64,000 bases of DNA from Alcanivorax jadensis T9. Its GTDB lineage: Bacteria; Pseudomonadota; Gammaproteobacteria; Pseudomonadales; Alcanivoracaceae. Position numbers and translations under genes: made by a program. The DNA is taken from assembly GCF_000756655.1 (NCBI RefSeq), contig NZ_ARXU01000005.1:62001-126000 (forward strand), written 5' to 3'. Position 1 is the stretch's first letter. Each line of letters opens with the position of its first letter. Below, in pieces: positions 39,304-48,450 of the stretch. Under the pieces are notes generated by a model, which ran no database searches, had not been told where the DNA came from, and saw only the letters and a list, made by a program, of their open reading frames with translations.

Positions 39304-41259
39304 TTATGACTCTGAGTCGTCCGCCTTGATATTGACCAGTAGTTGCTGGCGTTTCACCTGACCGCCAACCGTCAGATCCACGGTTTCCACGGTGCCATCA
39401 CAATCCGCCTTGAGGCTGTGTTCCATCTTCATGGCTTCCATGATCACCAGCACCTGACCCCGTTTTACGACATCACCGGCCTTCGCGCATACCTCAATCA
39501 CTGCCCCATCCATGGGCGCGCGAATCTGGCCGGAACCGGCCTGATCACTGCTGCCCGCTGCGCTGTGGGTAGCATCCTCGAAACAGACGCTGTGGCCTTG
39601 GCATTGCAGCCAGCTTTGTTTGCCATCCTGGTACATCCGGTAGCTCTGGCGAATCCCATCCATGCTCGCCAGGCCTGGGCCCAGTGGCTCGATGCGGTGG
39701 TTGTCCTCGCCGACGATCAGTTCGGCATGGTTGCCCTGATAGCGGATGTACACGGTCTGCTCGTGTTCGCCACAGCGGAGCTGGACCGGTTGGGCCCCCA
39801 GGGTGCTGGAGTGCCAGCCGCGTAGCTCGGTTGTTGGCGTCTCCACTTCACAGCGGAGCAGGGCGGCCAGGGCCCACAATTGGCTTGGCGGGATGTCGCC
39901 GGCCATGCTGGCGTCGTCGGCAAAGTCCTGGCCGATAAACGCCGTGGTGGCTTCGCCCCGGGCAAACACCGGGTGACGCAGAATGGCGGCCAGGAAGGTC
40001 CGGTTATCCCGGACTCCCATCAGTACCGTGTCCTCCACGGCGCGTATCAGGCGTCGTCGGGCGTCTTCGCGGCTGTCGCCTACGGCAATAATCTTGGCCA
40101 GCATGGGATCGTAGTGACTGCCCACCTCATAGCCTTCGGTCAGGCCGTGATCGATGCGCACGCCGTCGCCGCTGGCCGGTTGCCAGCGCAGTACCGGGCC
40201 GGTTTGTGGCATGTAGTTTTGGGCCGGGTCTTCCGCGTACAGGCGGACTTCCATGGCATGGCCGGTGAGGGTGACCTGCTCCTGGCTCAGTGGTAGCGGT
40301 TCGCCCCGGGCGACCTTGATTTGCCAGGCCACCAGATCCAGACCGGTGACCAGTTCGGTGACCGGGTGCTCCACCTGCAGGCGGGTGTTCATTTCCAGGA
40401 AGAAGAAATCGCCTTCCGGCGCCAGCAGAAATTCTACGGTGCCAGCCCCCACATAGTTGCAGGCCTTGGCGGCATTGACCGCCGCCTCACCCATCTGTTG
40501 ACGCAGGGTCTCGTCCACAGCCGGAGAGGGGGCCTCTTCCACCACTTTCTGGTGGCGGCGCTGCACCGAACAATCGCGCTCACCGAGATGAATCACATTG
40601 CCGTGGCGGTCACCGAACACCTGGATTTCCACATGCCGTGGCTGCATTACGGCACGCTCCAGGATCAGCTCGTCACTGCCGAAGGCACTGTTTGCTTCCT
40701 GGCGGGCACTCTTTAGCTGGGCGGTAATGTCGTTGGCGTCGGTGACCACCCGCATGCCGCGGCCGCCGCCGCCGGCGCTGGCCTTGATCATCAGCGGCAG
40801 GCCGATGCGTTCGGCTTCCTTCAGCAGGATGGCGTCGCTCTGGTCTTCACCTTCGTAACCCGGAATGCAGGGCACACCAGCCTCGATCATGGCGATCTTG
40901 GACAGGCGCTTGGAGCCCATCAAGTGGATGGCTTCTTCATCAGGGCCGATAAAGGTGATGCTGGCGTCCTTGCAGGCTTTGGAGAAACCGGCATTTTCCG
41001 AGAGGAAACCATAGCCTGGGTGCACCGCGTCGGCGCCGGTCTTGCGACAGGCATCCAGCAGGGCTTCCACATTCAGGTAGGAGGCGCTGGCCAGGGCCGG
41101 GCCTACACAGACGGCTTCGTCAGCCAGTTGCACATGACGGGCACCCGCATCCGGCTCGGAATAGACCGCCACGGTCCGGTAGCCCAGTGACTGGGCAGTG
41201 GCGATAACCCGGCAGGCAATCTCGCCACGGTTGGCAATCAGGATTTTTTCAAAGCTCAT
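39304..41259 (-). CDS. atuF: Geranyl-CoA carboxylase alpha (biotin) subunit AtuF
   Basis: A 651-residue biotin-dependent carboxylase subunit. It has an N-terminal biotin carboxylase domain (FEKILIANRGEIACRVIATA, ASAGGGGRGMRVV for ATP, FLEMNTRLQVEHPVTE) and a C-terminal biotinyl domain with VIMEAMKMEHSLK, where Lys 611 would carry biotin. With the AtuC beta subunit it carboxylates geranyl-CoA to isohexenylglutaconyl-CoA. Methylcrotonyl-CoA carboxylase (LiuD) is very similar, and only the gene context (AtuA, AtuB, AtuC, AtuD, AtuE) favours geranyl-CoA. The gene is the last of the atu run on the minus strand and is separated from atuE by a repeat-filled gap of 133 to 139 bases. Confidence 0.88.
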   Translation of the reverse strand: MSFEKILIANRGEIACRVIATAQSLGYRTVAVYSEPDAGARHVQLADEAVCVGPALASASYLNVEALLDACRKTGADAVHPGYGFLSENAGFSKACKDASITFIGPDEEAIHLMGSKRLSKIAMIEAGVPCIPGYEGEDQSDAILLKEAERIGLPLMIKASAGGGGRGMRVVTDANDITAQLKSARQEANSAFGSDELILERAVMQPRHVEIQVFGDRHGNVIHLGERDCSVQRRHQKVVEEAPSPAVDETLRQQMGEAAVNAAKACNYVGAGTVEFLLAPEGDFFFLEMNTRLQVEHPVTELVTGLDLVAWQIKVARGEPLPLSQEQVTLTGHAMEVRLYAEDPAQNYMPQTGPVLRWQPASGDGVRIDHGLTEGYEVGSHYDPMLAKIIAVGDSREDARRRLIRAVEDTVLMGVRDNRTFLAAILRHPVFARGEATTAFIGQDFADDASMAGDIPPSQLWALAALLRCEVETPTTELRGWHSSTLGAQPVQLRCGEHEQTVYIRYQGNHAELIVGEDNHRIEPLGPGLASMDGIRQSYRMYQDGKQSWLQCQGHSVCFEDATHSAAGSSDQAGSGQIRAPMDGAVIEVCAKAGDVVKRGQVLVIMEAMKMEHSLKADCDGTVETVDLTVGGQVKRQQLLVNIKADDSES

Positions 41260-41296
41260 TGTGGTTCCTTACCGGTTAACCGGTTGAAAATGCTCC

Positions 41297-41374
41297 CCTG
41301 TAGGAGCTTGCTTGCAAGCGAACCATTGGTGATGGGTGTGCCACATCGGTTCGCCTACAAGCAGCCTCCTACGG
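41297..41374. repeat. REP-like inverted repeat between atuE and atuF
   Basis: Left arm 41297-41324 (CCTGTAGGAGCTTGCTTGCA...GAACC), right arm 41348-41374 (GGTTCGCCTACAAGC...CTCCTACGG). The arms are inverse with a few mismatches. It fills most of the gap between the two genes. Confidence 0.8.
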
Positions 41375-41392
41375 TGTATCGATTCAACTCTT

Positions 41393-42199
41393 TTATTGAT
41401 TCCAGGACGCCGAACGTTTTTGTACGAACGCCATGGTGCCCTCCTGGCCTTCTTCGCTGCTCACGGCGGCGGCGAAATCCTTCGCTGCCTGGTCCAGCAA
41501 TGCCTCCATGGGCTCATGGTCCACGTCCAGTACCAGCGCTTTGGTCACCCGGTTGGCATGGGGCGCGCATTTGCGAACCGCTTTTAGGGTGTCTTCCAGC
41601 AGGGCATCCAGACCGTCAGCGTCGGCGGCCACTTCGTGGACGATACCCAGGCGCCGGGCTTCTTCGCCCTGGAAGCGGATACCGGTGAGGGCCAGTCGGC
41701 GGGCCTGGGTCAGGCCGATGCGCTCCACCACAAAAGGAGCGATCTGGGCGGGAATAACCCCGAGGCCGGTTTCCGGCAGGCCGAAGGTGGCGCCGTTGTG
41801 GGCGATGGCCACATCGGAGATGCAGGCCAGACCAAAACCGCCCCCTAGCACCGCGCCTTCCAGCACCGTAATCACGACCTGGGGCTGCTGGTTGGCGGCG
41901 GTGATCATTTCTCCGAAGCGACGATTCAGCTTCTGAAAAGCATCGCTGTCGCCTCTGGCAGCCTGCTGGCGGGCGCCTGCCATATCCTTGATATCGCCGC
42001 CGGCACAGAAGTGACCGCCTGCGCCACGCAGCACAATGGCACGCACGTCGGTGTCATCCTTAATTGCCTCGAACACCGCCATCAGCTCGTTGACCATGGT
42101 CAGGCTCATGGCGTTACGGCTGTCGGGACGGTTCAGGGTGACATGCAGAACCGGGCCATCCTGGTTGAGCTGCAAAGTGTCTGTTTTCGGTAGCGTCAT
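41393..42199 (-). CDS. atuE: Isohexenylglutaconyl-CoA hydratase AtuE (enoyl-CoA hydratase family)
   Basis: About 268 residues, a crotonase-fold protein. The oxyanion motifs are AIVLRGAGGHFCAGGDIKDMA and VLEGAVLGGGFGLACISDVAIA. A Glu in the second motif area, GLPETGLGVIPAQI, is the likely catalytic base. It hydrates isohexenylglutaconyl-CoA in the geranyl-CoA branch; the assignment rests on the operon. The start may be ATG 42199 or 42202; GAGGAG lies 6 bases before the former. The next gene downstream is atuF. Confidence 0.87.
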   Translation of the reverse strand: MTLPKTDTLQLNQDGPVLHVTLNRPDSRNAMSLTMVNELMAVFEAIKDDTDVRAIVLRGAGGHFCAGGDIKDMAGARQQAARGDSDAFQKLNRRFGEMITAANQQPQVVITVLEGAVLGGGFGLACISDVAIAHNGATFGLPETGLGVIPAQIAPFVVERIGLTQARRLALTGIRFQGEEARRLGIVHEVAADADGLDALLEDTLKAVRKCAPHANRVTKALVLDVDHEPMEALLDQAAKDFAAAVSSEEGQEGTMAFVQKRSASWNQ

Positions 42200-42230
42200 C
42201 ATGCGCTCCTCTCAACATGTCTACAGGGGC

Positions 42231-42392
42231 CGCTGTAGGAGCGCCGCTTGAGGCGCGAACAGAATATGAGTTGCGAGGCGCGAGTTACGAGGTCCGAAAA
42301 CCTGAAACACGGTGGTTCGGTTGTGCATTTCGCTTCTCGTAACTCGCTTCTCGCTCCTGGGGTTTCGCGGCTAAAGCGCCGCTCCTACAGCG
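42231..42392. repeat. Nested palindrome between atuD and atuE
   Basis: The outer arms are REP-like: 42231-42260 (CCGCTGTAGGAGCGCCGC...) and 42362-42392 (...GCGCCGCTCCTACAGCGG). The inner arms are stutter words: 42268-42291 (GAGTTGCGAGGCGCGAGTTA...) and 42332-42356 (CTTCTCGTAACTCGCTTCTC...). One palindrome type is nested inside another. Confidence 0.8.
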
Positions 42393-42419
42393 GGCAGTAT
42401 TCCGGGGCCGGGTGTCCTG

Positions 42420-43577
42420 TTATTTCTTCTTCCCCGGCAGGATGTCCATGGTCTTGCAGATAATGCCCAGCATGATTTCGTCGGCGCCGCCGCCGATGGA
42501 GCCCAGACGGCCGTCGCGGTAAAGCTGGCCGGCGGGGTTCTCCCACATGAAGCCGTTGCCGCCCCAGTACTGCAGGCAGCCATCGGCTACTTCACGGCTC
42601 AGACGACCGACTTTCAGTTTGGCCATAGACGCCAGCTGCAAGACGTCCTTACCGTTGATGTACATCTCGCAGGCCCGGTAGGTGAGGGCGCGCAGGGATT
42701 CCACTTCGGTCTGCAGTTCGGCCAGGCGGAAGTGCACGGTCTGGTTGTCGATCAGCGGCATGCCGAACACCTGACGGTCCTTGGCGTAGGCGATGGTTTC
42801 GTCAATCACGTGCTGCATGCCCATCAGGCTGTTGGCGGCAGCGAACAGACGCTCTTCCTGGAACTGCATCATCTGCATCATGAAGCCCATGCCTTCCTGG
42901 CCGACCAGGTTGCGCTGGGGCACTCGCACGTTGTCGAAGAACACCTGGGCGGTTTCCGAGGAGCGCATGCCCAGCTTGTGCAGGGGTTTGTCCACGGTGA
43001 TGCCAGCGGCGTCTTTCGGCACGATGATCAAAGACTTGTTCATGTGCGGCTTGCCGTCTGAGGTCTGCGCAAGCAGGCAGAACCAATCAGCGCTGGGGGA
43101 GTTGGTGATCCACATCTTGGTGCCGTTGATCACGTAGTCGTCGCCGTCCTTGGTGGCAGTGGTCTTGATAGCGGCCACATCGGAACCCGCATGCGGTTCG
43201 GACACGGCGATGGAGGCCACCATGTCACCGGCAATGGCCGGTGCAAGATAATTCTGACGCAGTTCGTCGGAACCGAAACGGGCCAGGGCCGGGGTGGCCA
43301 TGTCGGTCTGTACCCCGGTGGAAAGCGGAACACCACCACAGTGAGTGCGGCCCATCTCTTCGGCCATCACCATGCCATAGGAGTAATCCAGCCCCATGCC
43401 ACCGAACTCGACCGGCTTGGTCACACCGAGCAGACCCAGATCGCCCATTTTCTTGAACACCTCATGAATAGGAAAGCGCCCGGCTTCTTCCCATTCCTTG
43501 ACGTGGGGGTTCAGTTCTTTCTCGACAAAGTTGCGTACTGTGCGGCGCAGTTCTTCGTGTTCTTGAGTGAAAAGCAT
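42420..43577 (-). CDS. atuD: Citronellyl-CoA dehydrogenase AtuD (acyl-CoA dehydrogenase)
   Basis: A 385-residue FAD acyl-CoA dehydrogenase. Signature segments are IAVSEPHAGSDVAAIKTTA, KMWITNSPSADW (FAD and substrate binding) and, near the C-terminus, LQYWGGNGFMWENPAGQLYRDGRLGSIGGGADEIML. The catalytic base is not certain from position alone. AtuD oxidises citronellyl-CoA to geranyl-CoA, the entry step of the acyclic terpene pathway; the context of atuC and atuE supports this choice over a general short/medium-chain enzyme. ATG 43577 is the start. The gap to atuC (196 bases) contains a long palindrome. Confidence 0.88.
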   Translation of the reverse strand: MLFTQEHEELRRTVRNFVEKELNPHVKEWEEAGRFPIHEVFKKMGDLGLLGVTKPVEFGGMGLDYSYGMVMAEEMGRTHCGGVPLSTGVQTDMATPALARFGSDELRQNYLAPAIAGDMVASIAVSEPHAGSDVAAIKTTATKDGDDYVINGTKMWITNSPSADWFCLLAQTSDGKPHMNKSLIIVPKDAAGITVDKPLHKLGMRSSETAQVFFDNVRVPQRNLVGQEGMGFMMQMMQFQEERLFAAANSLMGMQHVIDETIAYAKDRQVFGMPLIDNQTVHFRLAELQTEVESLRALTYRACEMYINGKDVLQLASMAKLKVGRLSREVADGCLQYWGGNGFMWENPAGQLYRDGRLGSIGGGADEIMLGIICKTMDILPGKKK

Positions 43578-43652
43578 GATTTCGGTTCCTGTTGTGTTCG
43601 TTACGCAATGCGTGCTGTTGAATGCTTACGGCTACTGAAAATTCCGAGGAAG

Positions 43653-43770
43653 AATTGATAATTGAAAATGGATAATTGATAACGAAAAACAGGGTGCGCG
43701 GAGGATGACTTGCAAGTTAATTCATGCCTTGTTCGCGCCGTTATCAATCATCAATTCTCCATTATCAATT
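43653..43770. repeat. Stutter-type palindrome between atuC and atuD
   Basis: Arms 43653-43684 (AATTGATAATTGAAAATGGA...) and 43739-43770 (CGTTATCAATCATCAATTCT...) are near-perfect inverses of AT-rich words. They match the outer arms of the element at 22040-22201, but the GC-rich core there is replaced by different sequence. The right arm ends 4 bases from the atuC stop. Confidence 0.83.
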
Positions 43771-43773
43771 GCT

Positions 43774-45384
43774 TCACAGCCTTGCCACCCCGAACGCATT
43801 CGGGTGTAGCTCGCGATGTTGGGCGTCGGCGCAGATGTCCAGGGCATAGGCGACCACGCGGCGGGTGTCGCGGGGGTCGATGATGCCGTCGTCCCATAGC
43901 CGGGCCGTGCCGTAGAGCGCGGTGGACTGGCTGTCGAGTTTCTGGGCGGTGGTCTGCTGGAGCATGTCGAGCACCTTCTCGTCCGGCTCAATGCCGTTGG
44001 CGCGCTGTTTGGCTTCGGCCACGATGCGCAGCACCATGCCGGCCTGCTGGCCACCCATGACGGCAACTTTGGAGTTGGGCCAGGCAAAGATGAAGCGCGG
44101 ATCGAGACCGCGGCCGCACATGGCGTAGTTGCCTGCGCCGTAGGAGCCACCGACGACGATGGAGATCTTCGGCACCCGGGCGTTGGCCACGGCCTGCAGC
44201 ATTTTCGAACCGTGCTTGATGACGCCGTTCTGTTCCGCGTCGGTGCCCACCATGAAGCCGGTGGTGTTGTGAAGGAACAGTAATGGTCGACGGGTCTGGT
44301 CGCAGAGCTGGATGAACTGGGCGGCCTTGGCAGCGCCTCGCGGGGTGATCGGGCCATTGTTGCCGATGATGCCCACGGGCTTGCCTTCGATGGTGCTCCA
44401 GCCGCACACGGTGGCGCTGTCCCAGTCGTTCTTGAAATCCAGGAAATCGGAGCTGTCGGCGATGCGGGCAATGATCTCGCGCACGTCGTAGGGTTTCTTG
44501 GCGTCGGCGGGTACCACACCGAGCAATTCCTCGGCATCGTAGCGGGGCGGTTCGATCTCGTCGCTAGCCGGTGCTGCCCGGCGCCAGCCCAGCAGCTTGA
44601 CCAGATCCCGGGCCTGACGAATGCCGTCCGCATCGTTTTCCGCCAGGTATTCGGCGGTGCCGGCGGTGCCGGCGTGCATTTCGGCGCCACCCAGTTCTTC
44701 ATCGGTGGCGATTTCGCCGGTGGCGGCTTTCAGCAGCGGAGGGCCGGCCAGGAACATCTTGGCGCGCTCGCGGACCACTACCACGTAGTCAGACAGGCCT
44801 GGCTGATAGGCGCCACCGGCGGTGGCGTTGCCGTGTACCACGGTGATCTGCGGAATGCCGGCAGCGGACAGCCGTGCCTGGTTGGCAAAAGTGCGGGCGC
44901 CGTCCACGAACACTTCTGCCGCATAGTTCAGATTGGCGCCGCCGGATTCCACCAGGCTCACCACCGGCAGCTTGTTTTCCATGGCGATGCGCTGCAGGCG
45001 CAGGGTTTTATGCAGGCCAGAGGGCGAAATGGTGCCGCCCTTGATGGCGGAATTGGAGGCAGTAACCAGGCAACGAACGCCGGACACATAGCCGATGCCG
45101 GCAATGGTGCCGCCGCCGGCTTCGGTACCGTCCTTGTCATCGTGCATCTTGTAACCGGCCAGGTTCATCAGGCTCAGGAATGGCGAACCGGTGTCCAGCA
45201 GGCGGGAGATACGCTCATGGGGCAGTAGCTGGCCACGTTTCTCGAACTTGGCGCGCTTGCCTTCGGCGGTATCCACCACGGCCTGCTCGATGGCGCGGAA
45301 TTCTTCCACTGCCGCCAGCAGGGCGTCGCGGTTCTGCCGGTATTCCTCGCTGTTCGGGTCCAGTGCGGATTCAATGACTGACAT
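43774..45384 (-). CDS. atuC: Geranyl-CoA carboxylase beta subunit AtuC
   Basis: A 536-residue carboxyltransferase of the crotonase superfamily. It contains the N-terminal half motif VSLVESGGANLNYAAEVF and GIPQITVVHGNATAGGAYQPGLSDYVVVV. The C-terminal half includes FLHNTTGFMVGTDAEQNGVIKHGSKML and KISIVVGGSYGAGNYAMCGRG. With biotinylated AtuF it carboxylates geranyl-CoA. Compared with methylcrotonyl-CoA carboxylase beta, from memory, the segment before NQARLSAAGIPQ is a few residues shorter and lacks two adjacent aromatic residues, which would fit a wider pocket. This needs an alignment. The atuB stop overlaps its start (ATTA on the plus strand), so the two are coupled. Confidence 0.9.
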   Translation of the reverse strand: MSVIESALDPNSEEYRQNRDALLAAVEEFRAIEQAVVDTAEGKRAKFEKRGQLLPHERISRLLDTGSPFLSLMNLAGYKMHDDKDGTEAGGGTIAGIGYVSGVRCLVTASNSAIKGGTISPSGLHKTLRLQRIAMENKLPVVSLVESGGANLNYAAEVFVDGARTFANQARLSAAGIPQITVVHGNATAGGAYQPGLSDYVVVVRERAKMFLAGPPLLKAATGEIATDEELGGAEMHAGTAGTAEYLAENDADGIRQARDLVKLLGWRRAAPASDEIEPPRYDAEELLGVVPADAKKPYDVREIIARIADSSDFLDFKNDWDSATVCGWSTIEGKPVGIIGNNGPITPRGAAKAAQFIQLCDQTRRPLLFLHNTTGFMVGTDAEQNGVIKHGSKMLQAVANARVPKISIVVGGSYGAGNYAMCGRGLDPRFIFAWPNSKVAVMGGQQAGMVLRIVAEAKQRANGIEPDEKVLDMLQQTTAQKLDSQSTALYGTARLWDDGIIDPRDTRRVVAYALDICADAQHRELHPNAFGVARL

Positions 45385-46253
45385 TACAGGTCCTTGAAGA
45401 CATCGGGGGTGGTGGCACGGTGGAAGCCGTCAAACGGCTTGCTCTTGTCGTGGTCGGGCAGCGGGAAGATCGCCACGTTGCCCTGGCTGGCGGCGCCATC
45501 GATGCGCAGGGTGTCGCCGCTGATGAAGGCGGCGGCGTCGCTGAGCAGGAAGCAGATGGCACCGGACACTTCCGATTCGTTACCCATGCGCTTGAGTGGC
45601 ACCGCCGCACGCAGGGTTTTCAGTGTCTGCTTGAAACCCTCGGGGTAGGTATCCATGCCACTGGACATGATCCAGCCCGGGGCGACGGCATTGACGCGCA
45701 CGCCGCAGCTGCCCCACTCGTAGGAAGCGGTCTGGGTGAAGTTGACCATGCCGGCACGGGCGGCGCCGGAGTGGCCCATGCCGGGCATACCGGCCCACAT
45801 GTCGGCGACGATGTTGACGATGGCTCCGCCGTTGCGGTTCATGCCCTGGGTGAAGACTTCCCGGGCCATCAGGAAGCCGCCGGTGAGGTTGGTGCGCACC
45901 ACGGTTTCCCAGCCTTTCTGGCTGATCAGCGCCAGTGGTGAAGGGAATTGGCCGCCGGCGTTGTTGACCAGGCCGTGAACGACTTCGACGGCCTTGTAGA
46001 TATCGGCGACGGTGCTTTTGACCACATCTTCGTCTCGAATGTCGCAGGCGAAGCCGATGGCCTGGCCGCCGTCTTCCTCGATTTCCGCGGCTACGGCATC
46101 CAGTTTATCCTGCTTGCGACCGACCAATACGACGCGGGCCCCAAGGGAAGCCAGTTCATGGGCGGTGCAGCGACCGATGCCGGAGCCACCGCCGGTGACG
46201 ATGATGTTCTGGCCGGCAAACAGGTCGGGTTTGAATACGGAACGGTATGACAT
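45384..46253 (-). CDS. atuB: AtuB short-chain dehydrogenase
   Basis: A 289-residue classical SDR. The NAD(P) motif is IIVTGGGSGIGRCTA, NNAGG and YEWGSCGVRVNAVAPG follow. In the active site the SDR Tyr-x-x-x-Lys motif is not obvious: the region IVNIVADMWAGMPGMGHSGAARAG has Ser-Gly-Ala-Ala-Arg where YxxxK is expected, so a classical dehydrogenase mechanism is doubtful. AtuB occurs in the P. aeruginosa atu operon between atuA and atuC, and its step is not settled. ATG 46253 has AAGGA 8 bases upstream. It overlaps atuC by one base. Confidence 0.85.
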   Translation of the reverse strand: MSYRSVFKPDLFAGQNIIVTGGGSGIGRCTAHELASLGARVVLVGRKQDKLDAVAAEIEEDGGQAIGFACDIRDEDVVKSTVADIYKAVEVVHGLVNNAGGQFPSPLALISQKGWETVVRTNLTGGFLMAREVFTQGMNRNGGAIVNIVADMWAGMPGMGHSGAARAGMVNFTQTASYEWGSCGVRVNAVAPGWIMSSGMDTYPEGFKQTLKTLRAAVPLKRMGNESEVSGAICFLLSDAAAFISGDTLRIDGAASQGNVAIFPLPDHDKSKPFDGFHRATTPDVFKDL

Positions 46254-46315
46254 TGTTGAGTCCTTGAAGTCCTAATAGCGCTTGCATGCCTCACGCGACA
46301 CGCAGCACGCTAAAA

Positions 46316-48106
46316 TCAATATTGCTTGCCCACTTCATCAGCGATGGTCTGGCTGACGGGGATGGGCATATCCAGTAACTGCTGGGCAAACGCCTTGCCC
46401 TGCGGGTCAATACGCAGGGAGGCGATGCCGCCGCCGCCCAGGGCATTCTTCAGCAGGAAGTTGTAGGCATTCATGCCCGGCAGTGACCAACGGCTGACGC
46501 TGCCGGTGTCCGGGTCGAGCACGTGCTGCATATAATCGGCCACGGCGTCTTCCGTGAGGGCCGCATTGATATAGGGCAGGTACTCCGGCTGACGGGCGAT
46601 GACGCCGATGTTGGCGTGGTTGCCCTTGTCGCCACTGCGGGCCCAGGCCAGTTTGATCAGTGGCACAGCCACTTCGCCGGTAGCGATGTCGCCTCGGCTG
46701 TCATCAGGCAGGATGTTGGCATCAAACGCGCTTCCGGCAGGAATGTTCACCGGTATGGTGTTGCCGTCCAGGTCCACAGTCACCGGAATCGACTTCTTGC
46801 TGACCAGGGTGGAGAACAGGCGAATGCGCGGGAACGGCTTGGGGCGTCCGCCAACCAGGCCGGACAGGCCCGGTGCCATGCCGGTGGCGGCCTGGGCAAT
46901 TTCCCGGGCAAACAGACCCAGGGCTTTCTTGTCATCGTGCAACGCGCCGATCTTGACCACTACTTCGCGGGTGTCGCCACGACGGGCCTGAGCGCCATAG
47001 GTGGTTTCGCTGCCAAGGATTTCCACGCTGGTCTCGCGCATGGGCGCCATGCCCAGCTGTTTGAACAGGCCGTCCACCTTTTTCAGGATGGCGTCGGCCA
47101 CCACCTGGCCTTTTTGCGGGGCGTCGATACCGCCCATCAGGAAGGAGGCAGTGATACGGTTACCATCCGGGTAGGTGGCGGAGACCTTATAACTGTCGGT
47201 GGGCGGCAGGCCCCGGGCGCCGCTGACACTCACCCGGTTGTCGCCCACCTGTTCCAGTTGTACCTGGGTAAAGTCGCAGACCACGTCGGGCAGCATATAG
47301 GCACGAGGATCGCCAATTTCATAGACGATCTGTTCGCCTACGGTGGCGGTGTTGACCAGGCCACCGGTGTTGTCCGGCTTGGTAATGACGAAGTGACCGT
47401 CCGCAAAACACTCGGCAATGGGAAAGCCCATGTTGTGGAAGTCAGGAACATCGCGCCAGTCGGTGAAGTTGCCGCCGGTGCACTGGGCGCCGCATTCGAT
47501 CACATGGCCGGCCAGTGAGCCCTGGGCCAGTTTGTCGTAGTCGTCTTCAGCCCAGCCGAATTCGTGCATCAGGGGGCCCAGTACCACGGCGGAATCAGCG
47601 ATGCGGCCAGTGAGCACGATATCGGCGCCGGCATCCAGAGCTGCCTTGATGGGCAGGGCGCCCAGGTAGGCATTCATTGTGACTGTCATGGGGGGCAGGG
47701 GAGCGCCGGTGTCCATTTCCGTCACATCGGCAAAGTCGTTGCGGCGCGGGTTCAGGTCATCGCCTTCCACCAGGGCAATCTTCATGGTTACCCCGGCGGC
47801 CTCGAACACTTTCTCCAGGGCTTCACGGCAAGCGCGAGGGTTTACCCCGCCGGCATTGCTGACCACCTTGATGTTCTTTGCTTTGATGTCCTTGGCCAGC
47901 GGCGCCATGACATTATTAACGAAGTCGTGGGCGTAACCGGCGCTGGGATCCTTCATGCGGACCCCGGCCATGATGGACAGGGTCACCTCGGCCAGATAGT
48001 CGAACACCAGATAATCGATCTCGGCCTGCTTGACCAACTGGAAAGCGGCGCTGTTGGTATCGCCCCAGAATCCGGCGGCACAGCCGATGCGAACGGGTTC
48101 GGTCAT
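46316..48106 (-). CDS. atuA: Acyclic terpene utilisation protein AtuA
   Basis: A 596-residue protein of the AtuA family (DUF1446). It opens with [20 protein letters not shown], then [19 protein letters not shown] and [19 protein letters not shown]. Further on it has [24 protein letters not shown], and the C-terminal AtuA-like domain with [17 protein letters not shown]. The protein is required for growth on citronellol in Pseudomonas; it has been proposed to take part in the cleavage step that releases acetate. This is the first gene of the operon. ATG 48106 has GGAG 6 bases upstream; the frame is open to 48346, but that part lies in a repeat and in the regulatory region. Its promoter probably overlaps the palindrome at 48147. 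Confidence 0.92.
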   Translation of the reverse strand: MTEPVRIGCAAGFWGDTNSAAFQLVKQAEIDYLVFDYLAEVTLSIMAGVRMKDPSAGYAHDFVNNVMAPLAKDIKAKNIKVVSNAGGVNPRACREALEKVFEAAGVTMKIALVEGDDLNPRRNDFADVTEMDTGAPLPPMTVTMNAYLGALPIKAALDAGADIVLTGRIADSAVVLGPLMHEFGWAEDDYDKLAQGSLAGHVIECGAQCTGGNFTDWRDVPDFHNMGFPIAECFADGHFVITKPDNTGGLVNTATVGEQIVYEIGDPRAYMLPDVVCDFTQVQLEQVGDNRVSVSGARGLPPTDSYKVSATYPDGNRITASFLMGGIDAPQKGQVVADAILKKVDGLFKQLGMAPMRETSVEILGSETTYGAQARRGDTREVVVKIGALHDDKKALGLFAREIAQAATGMAPGLSGLVGGRPKPFPRIRLFSTLVSKKSIPVTVDLDGNTIPVNIPAGSAFDANILPDDSRGDIATGEVAVPLIKLAWARSGDKGNHANIGVIARQPEYLPYINAALTEDAVADYMQHVLDPDTGSVSRWSLPGMNAYNFLLKNALGGGGIASLRIDPQGKAFAQQLLDMPIPVSQTIADEVGKQY

Positions 48107-48146
48107 GGTGGCTCCATTTGCGTGTAAAAGCGTGGTCTCGTAAGCT

Positions 48147-48164
48147 ACCAAGCAAGCGCTTGGT
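48147..48164. promoter_or_regulatory. Probable AtuR operator upstream of atuA
   Basis: A perfect 7-base inverted repeat, ACCAAGC-AAGC-GCTTGGT, 18 bases in all, lies 41 bases before the atuA ATG. On the minus strand TTTACA (48166-48171) is a possible -35 box next to it, and the palindrome covers the spacer. This is where a TetR repressor would block transcription. No second copy is seen near atuR. Confidence 0.65.
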
Positions 48165-48203
48165 TTGTAAAGTGTGAGATGTCTTGCTGAGCATTTATCC
48201 GAA

Positions 48204-48360
48204 GCCGCTGTAGGAGCGGAGCAACGCACGTAGTTCAGTGCGACCCGAAGCGAATACAGCCGCTTGAGGCGCGAATTCGAGCCTTGGGCGAGGAATTGAT
48301 CTGTCATCTGCACCGATCCTTCGCTGGGCTCTGGTTCGCGCCTCAAGCGGCGCTCCTACT
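48204..48360. repeat. REP-like inverted repeat with interrupted arm, atuA-atuR gap
   Basis: The right arm (48330-48360) is a normal REP-like unit, ending CAAGCGGCGCTCCTACTG. The left arm begins GCCGCTGTAGGAGCGG at 48204, is interrupted by about 40 foreign bases (48221-48260) and then continues CCGCTTGAGGCGCGAA at 48260-48275. A short stutter GCAGCTTGCAGCTTGCAGCC is at 48391-48410. This gap is 344 bases; it also contains the operator. Confidence 0.75.
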
Positions 48361-48450
48361 GTTTAATCCGGCGCATGGTGATTGTGTTTGCAGCTTGCAG
48401 CTTGCAGCCAGGAATCGGGATAATGCGGGGATACAAAAAAGAGGATACCA

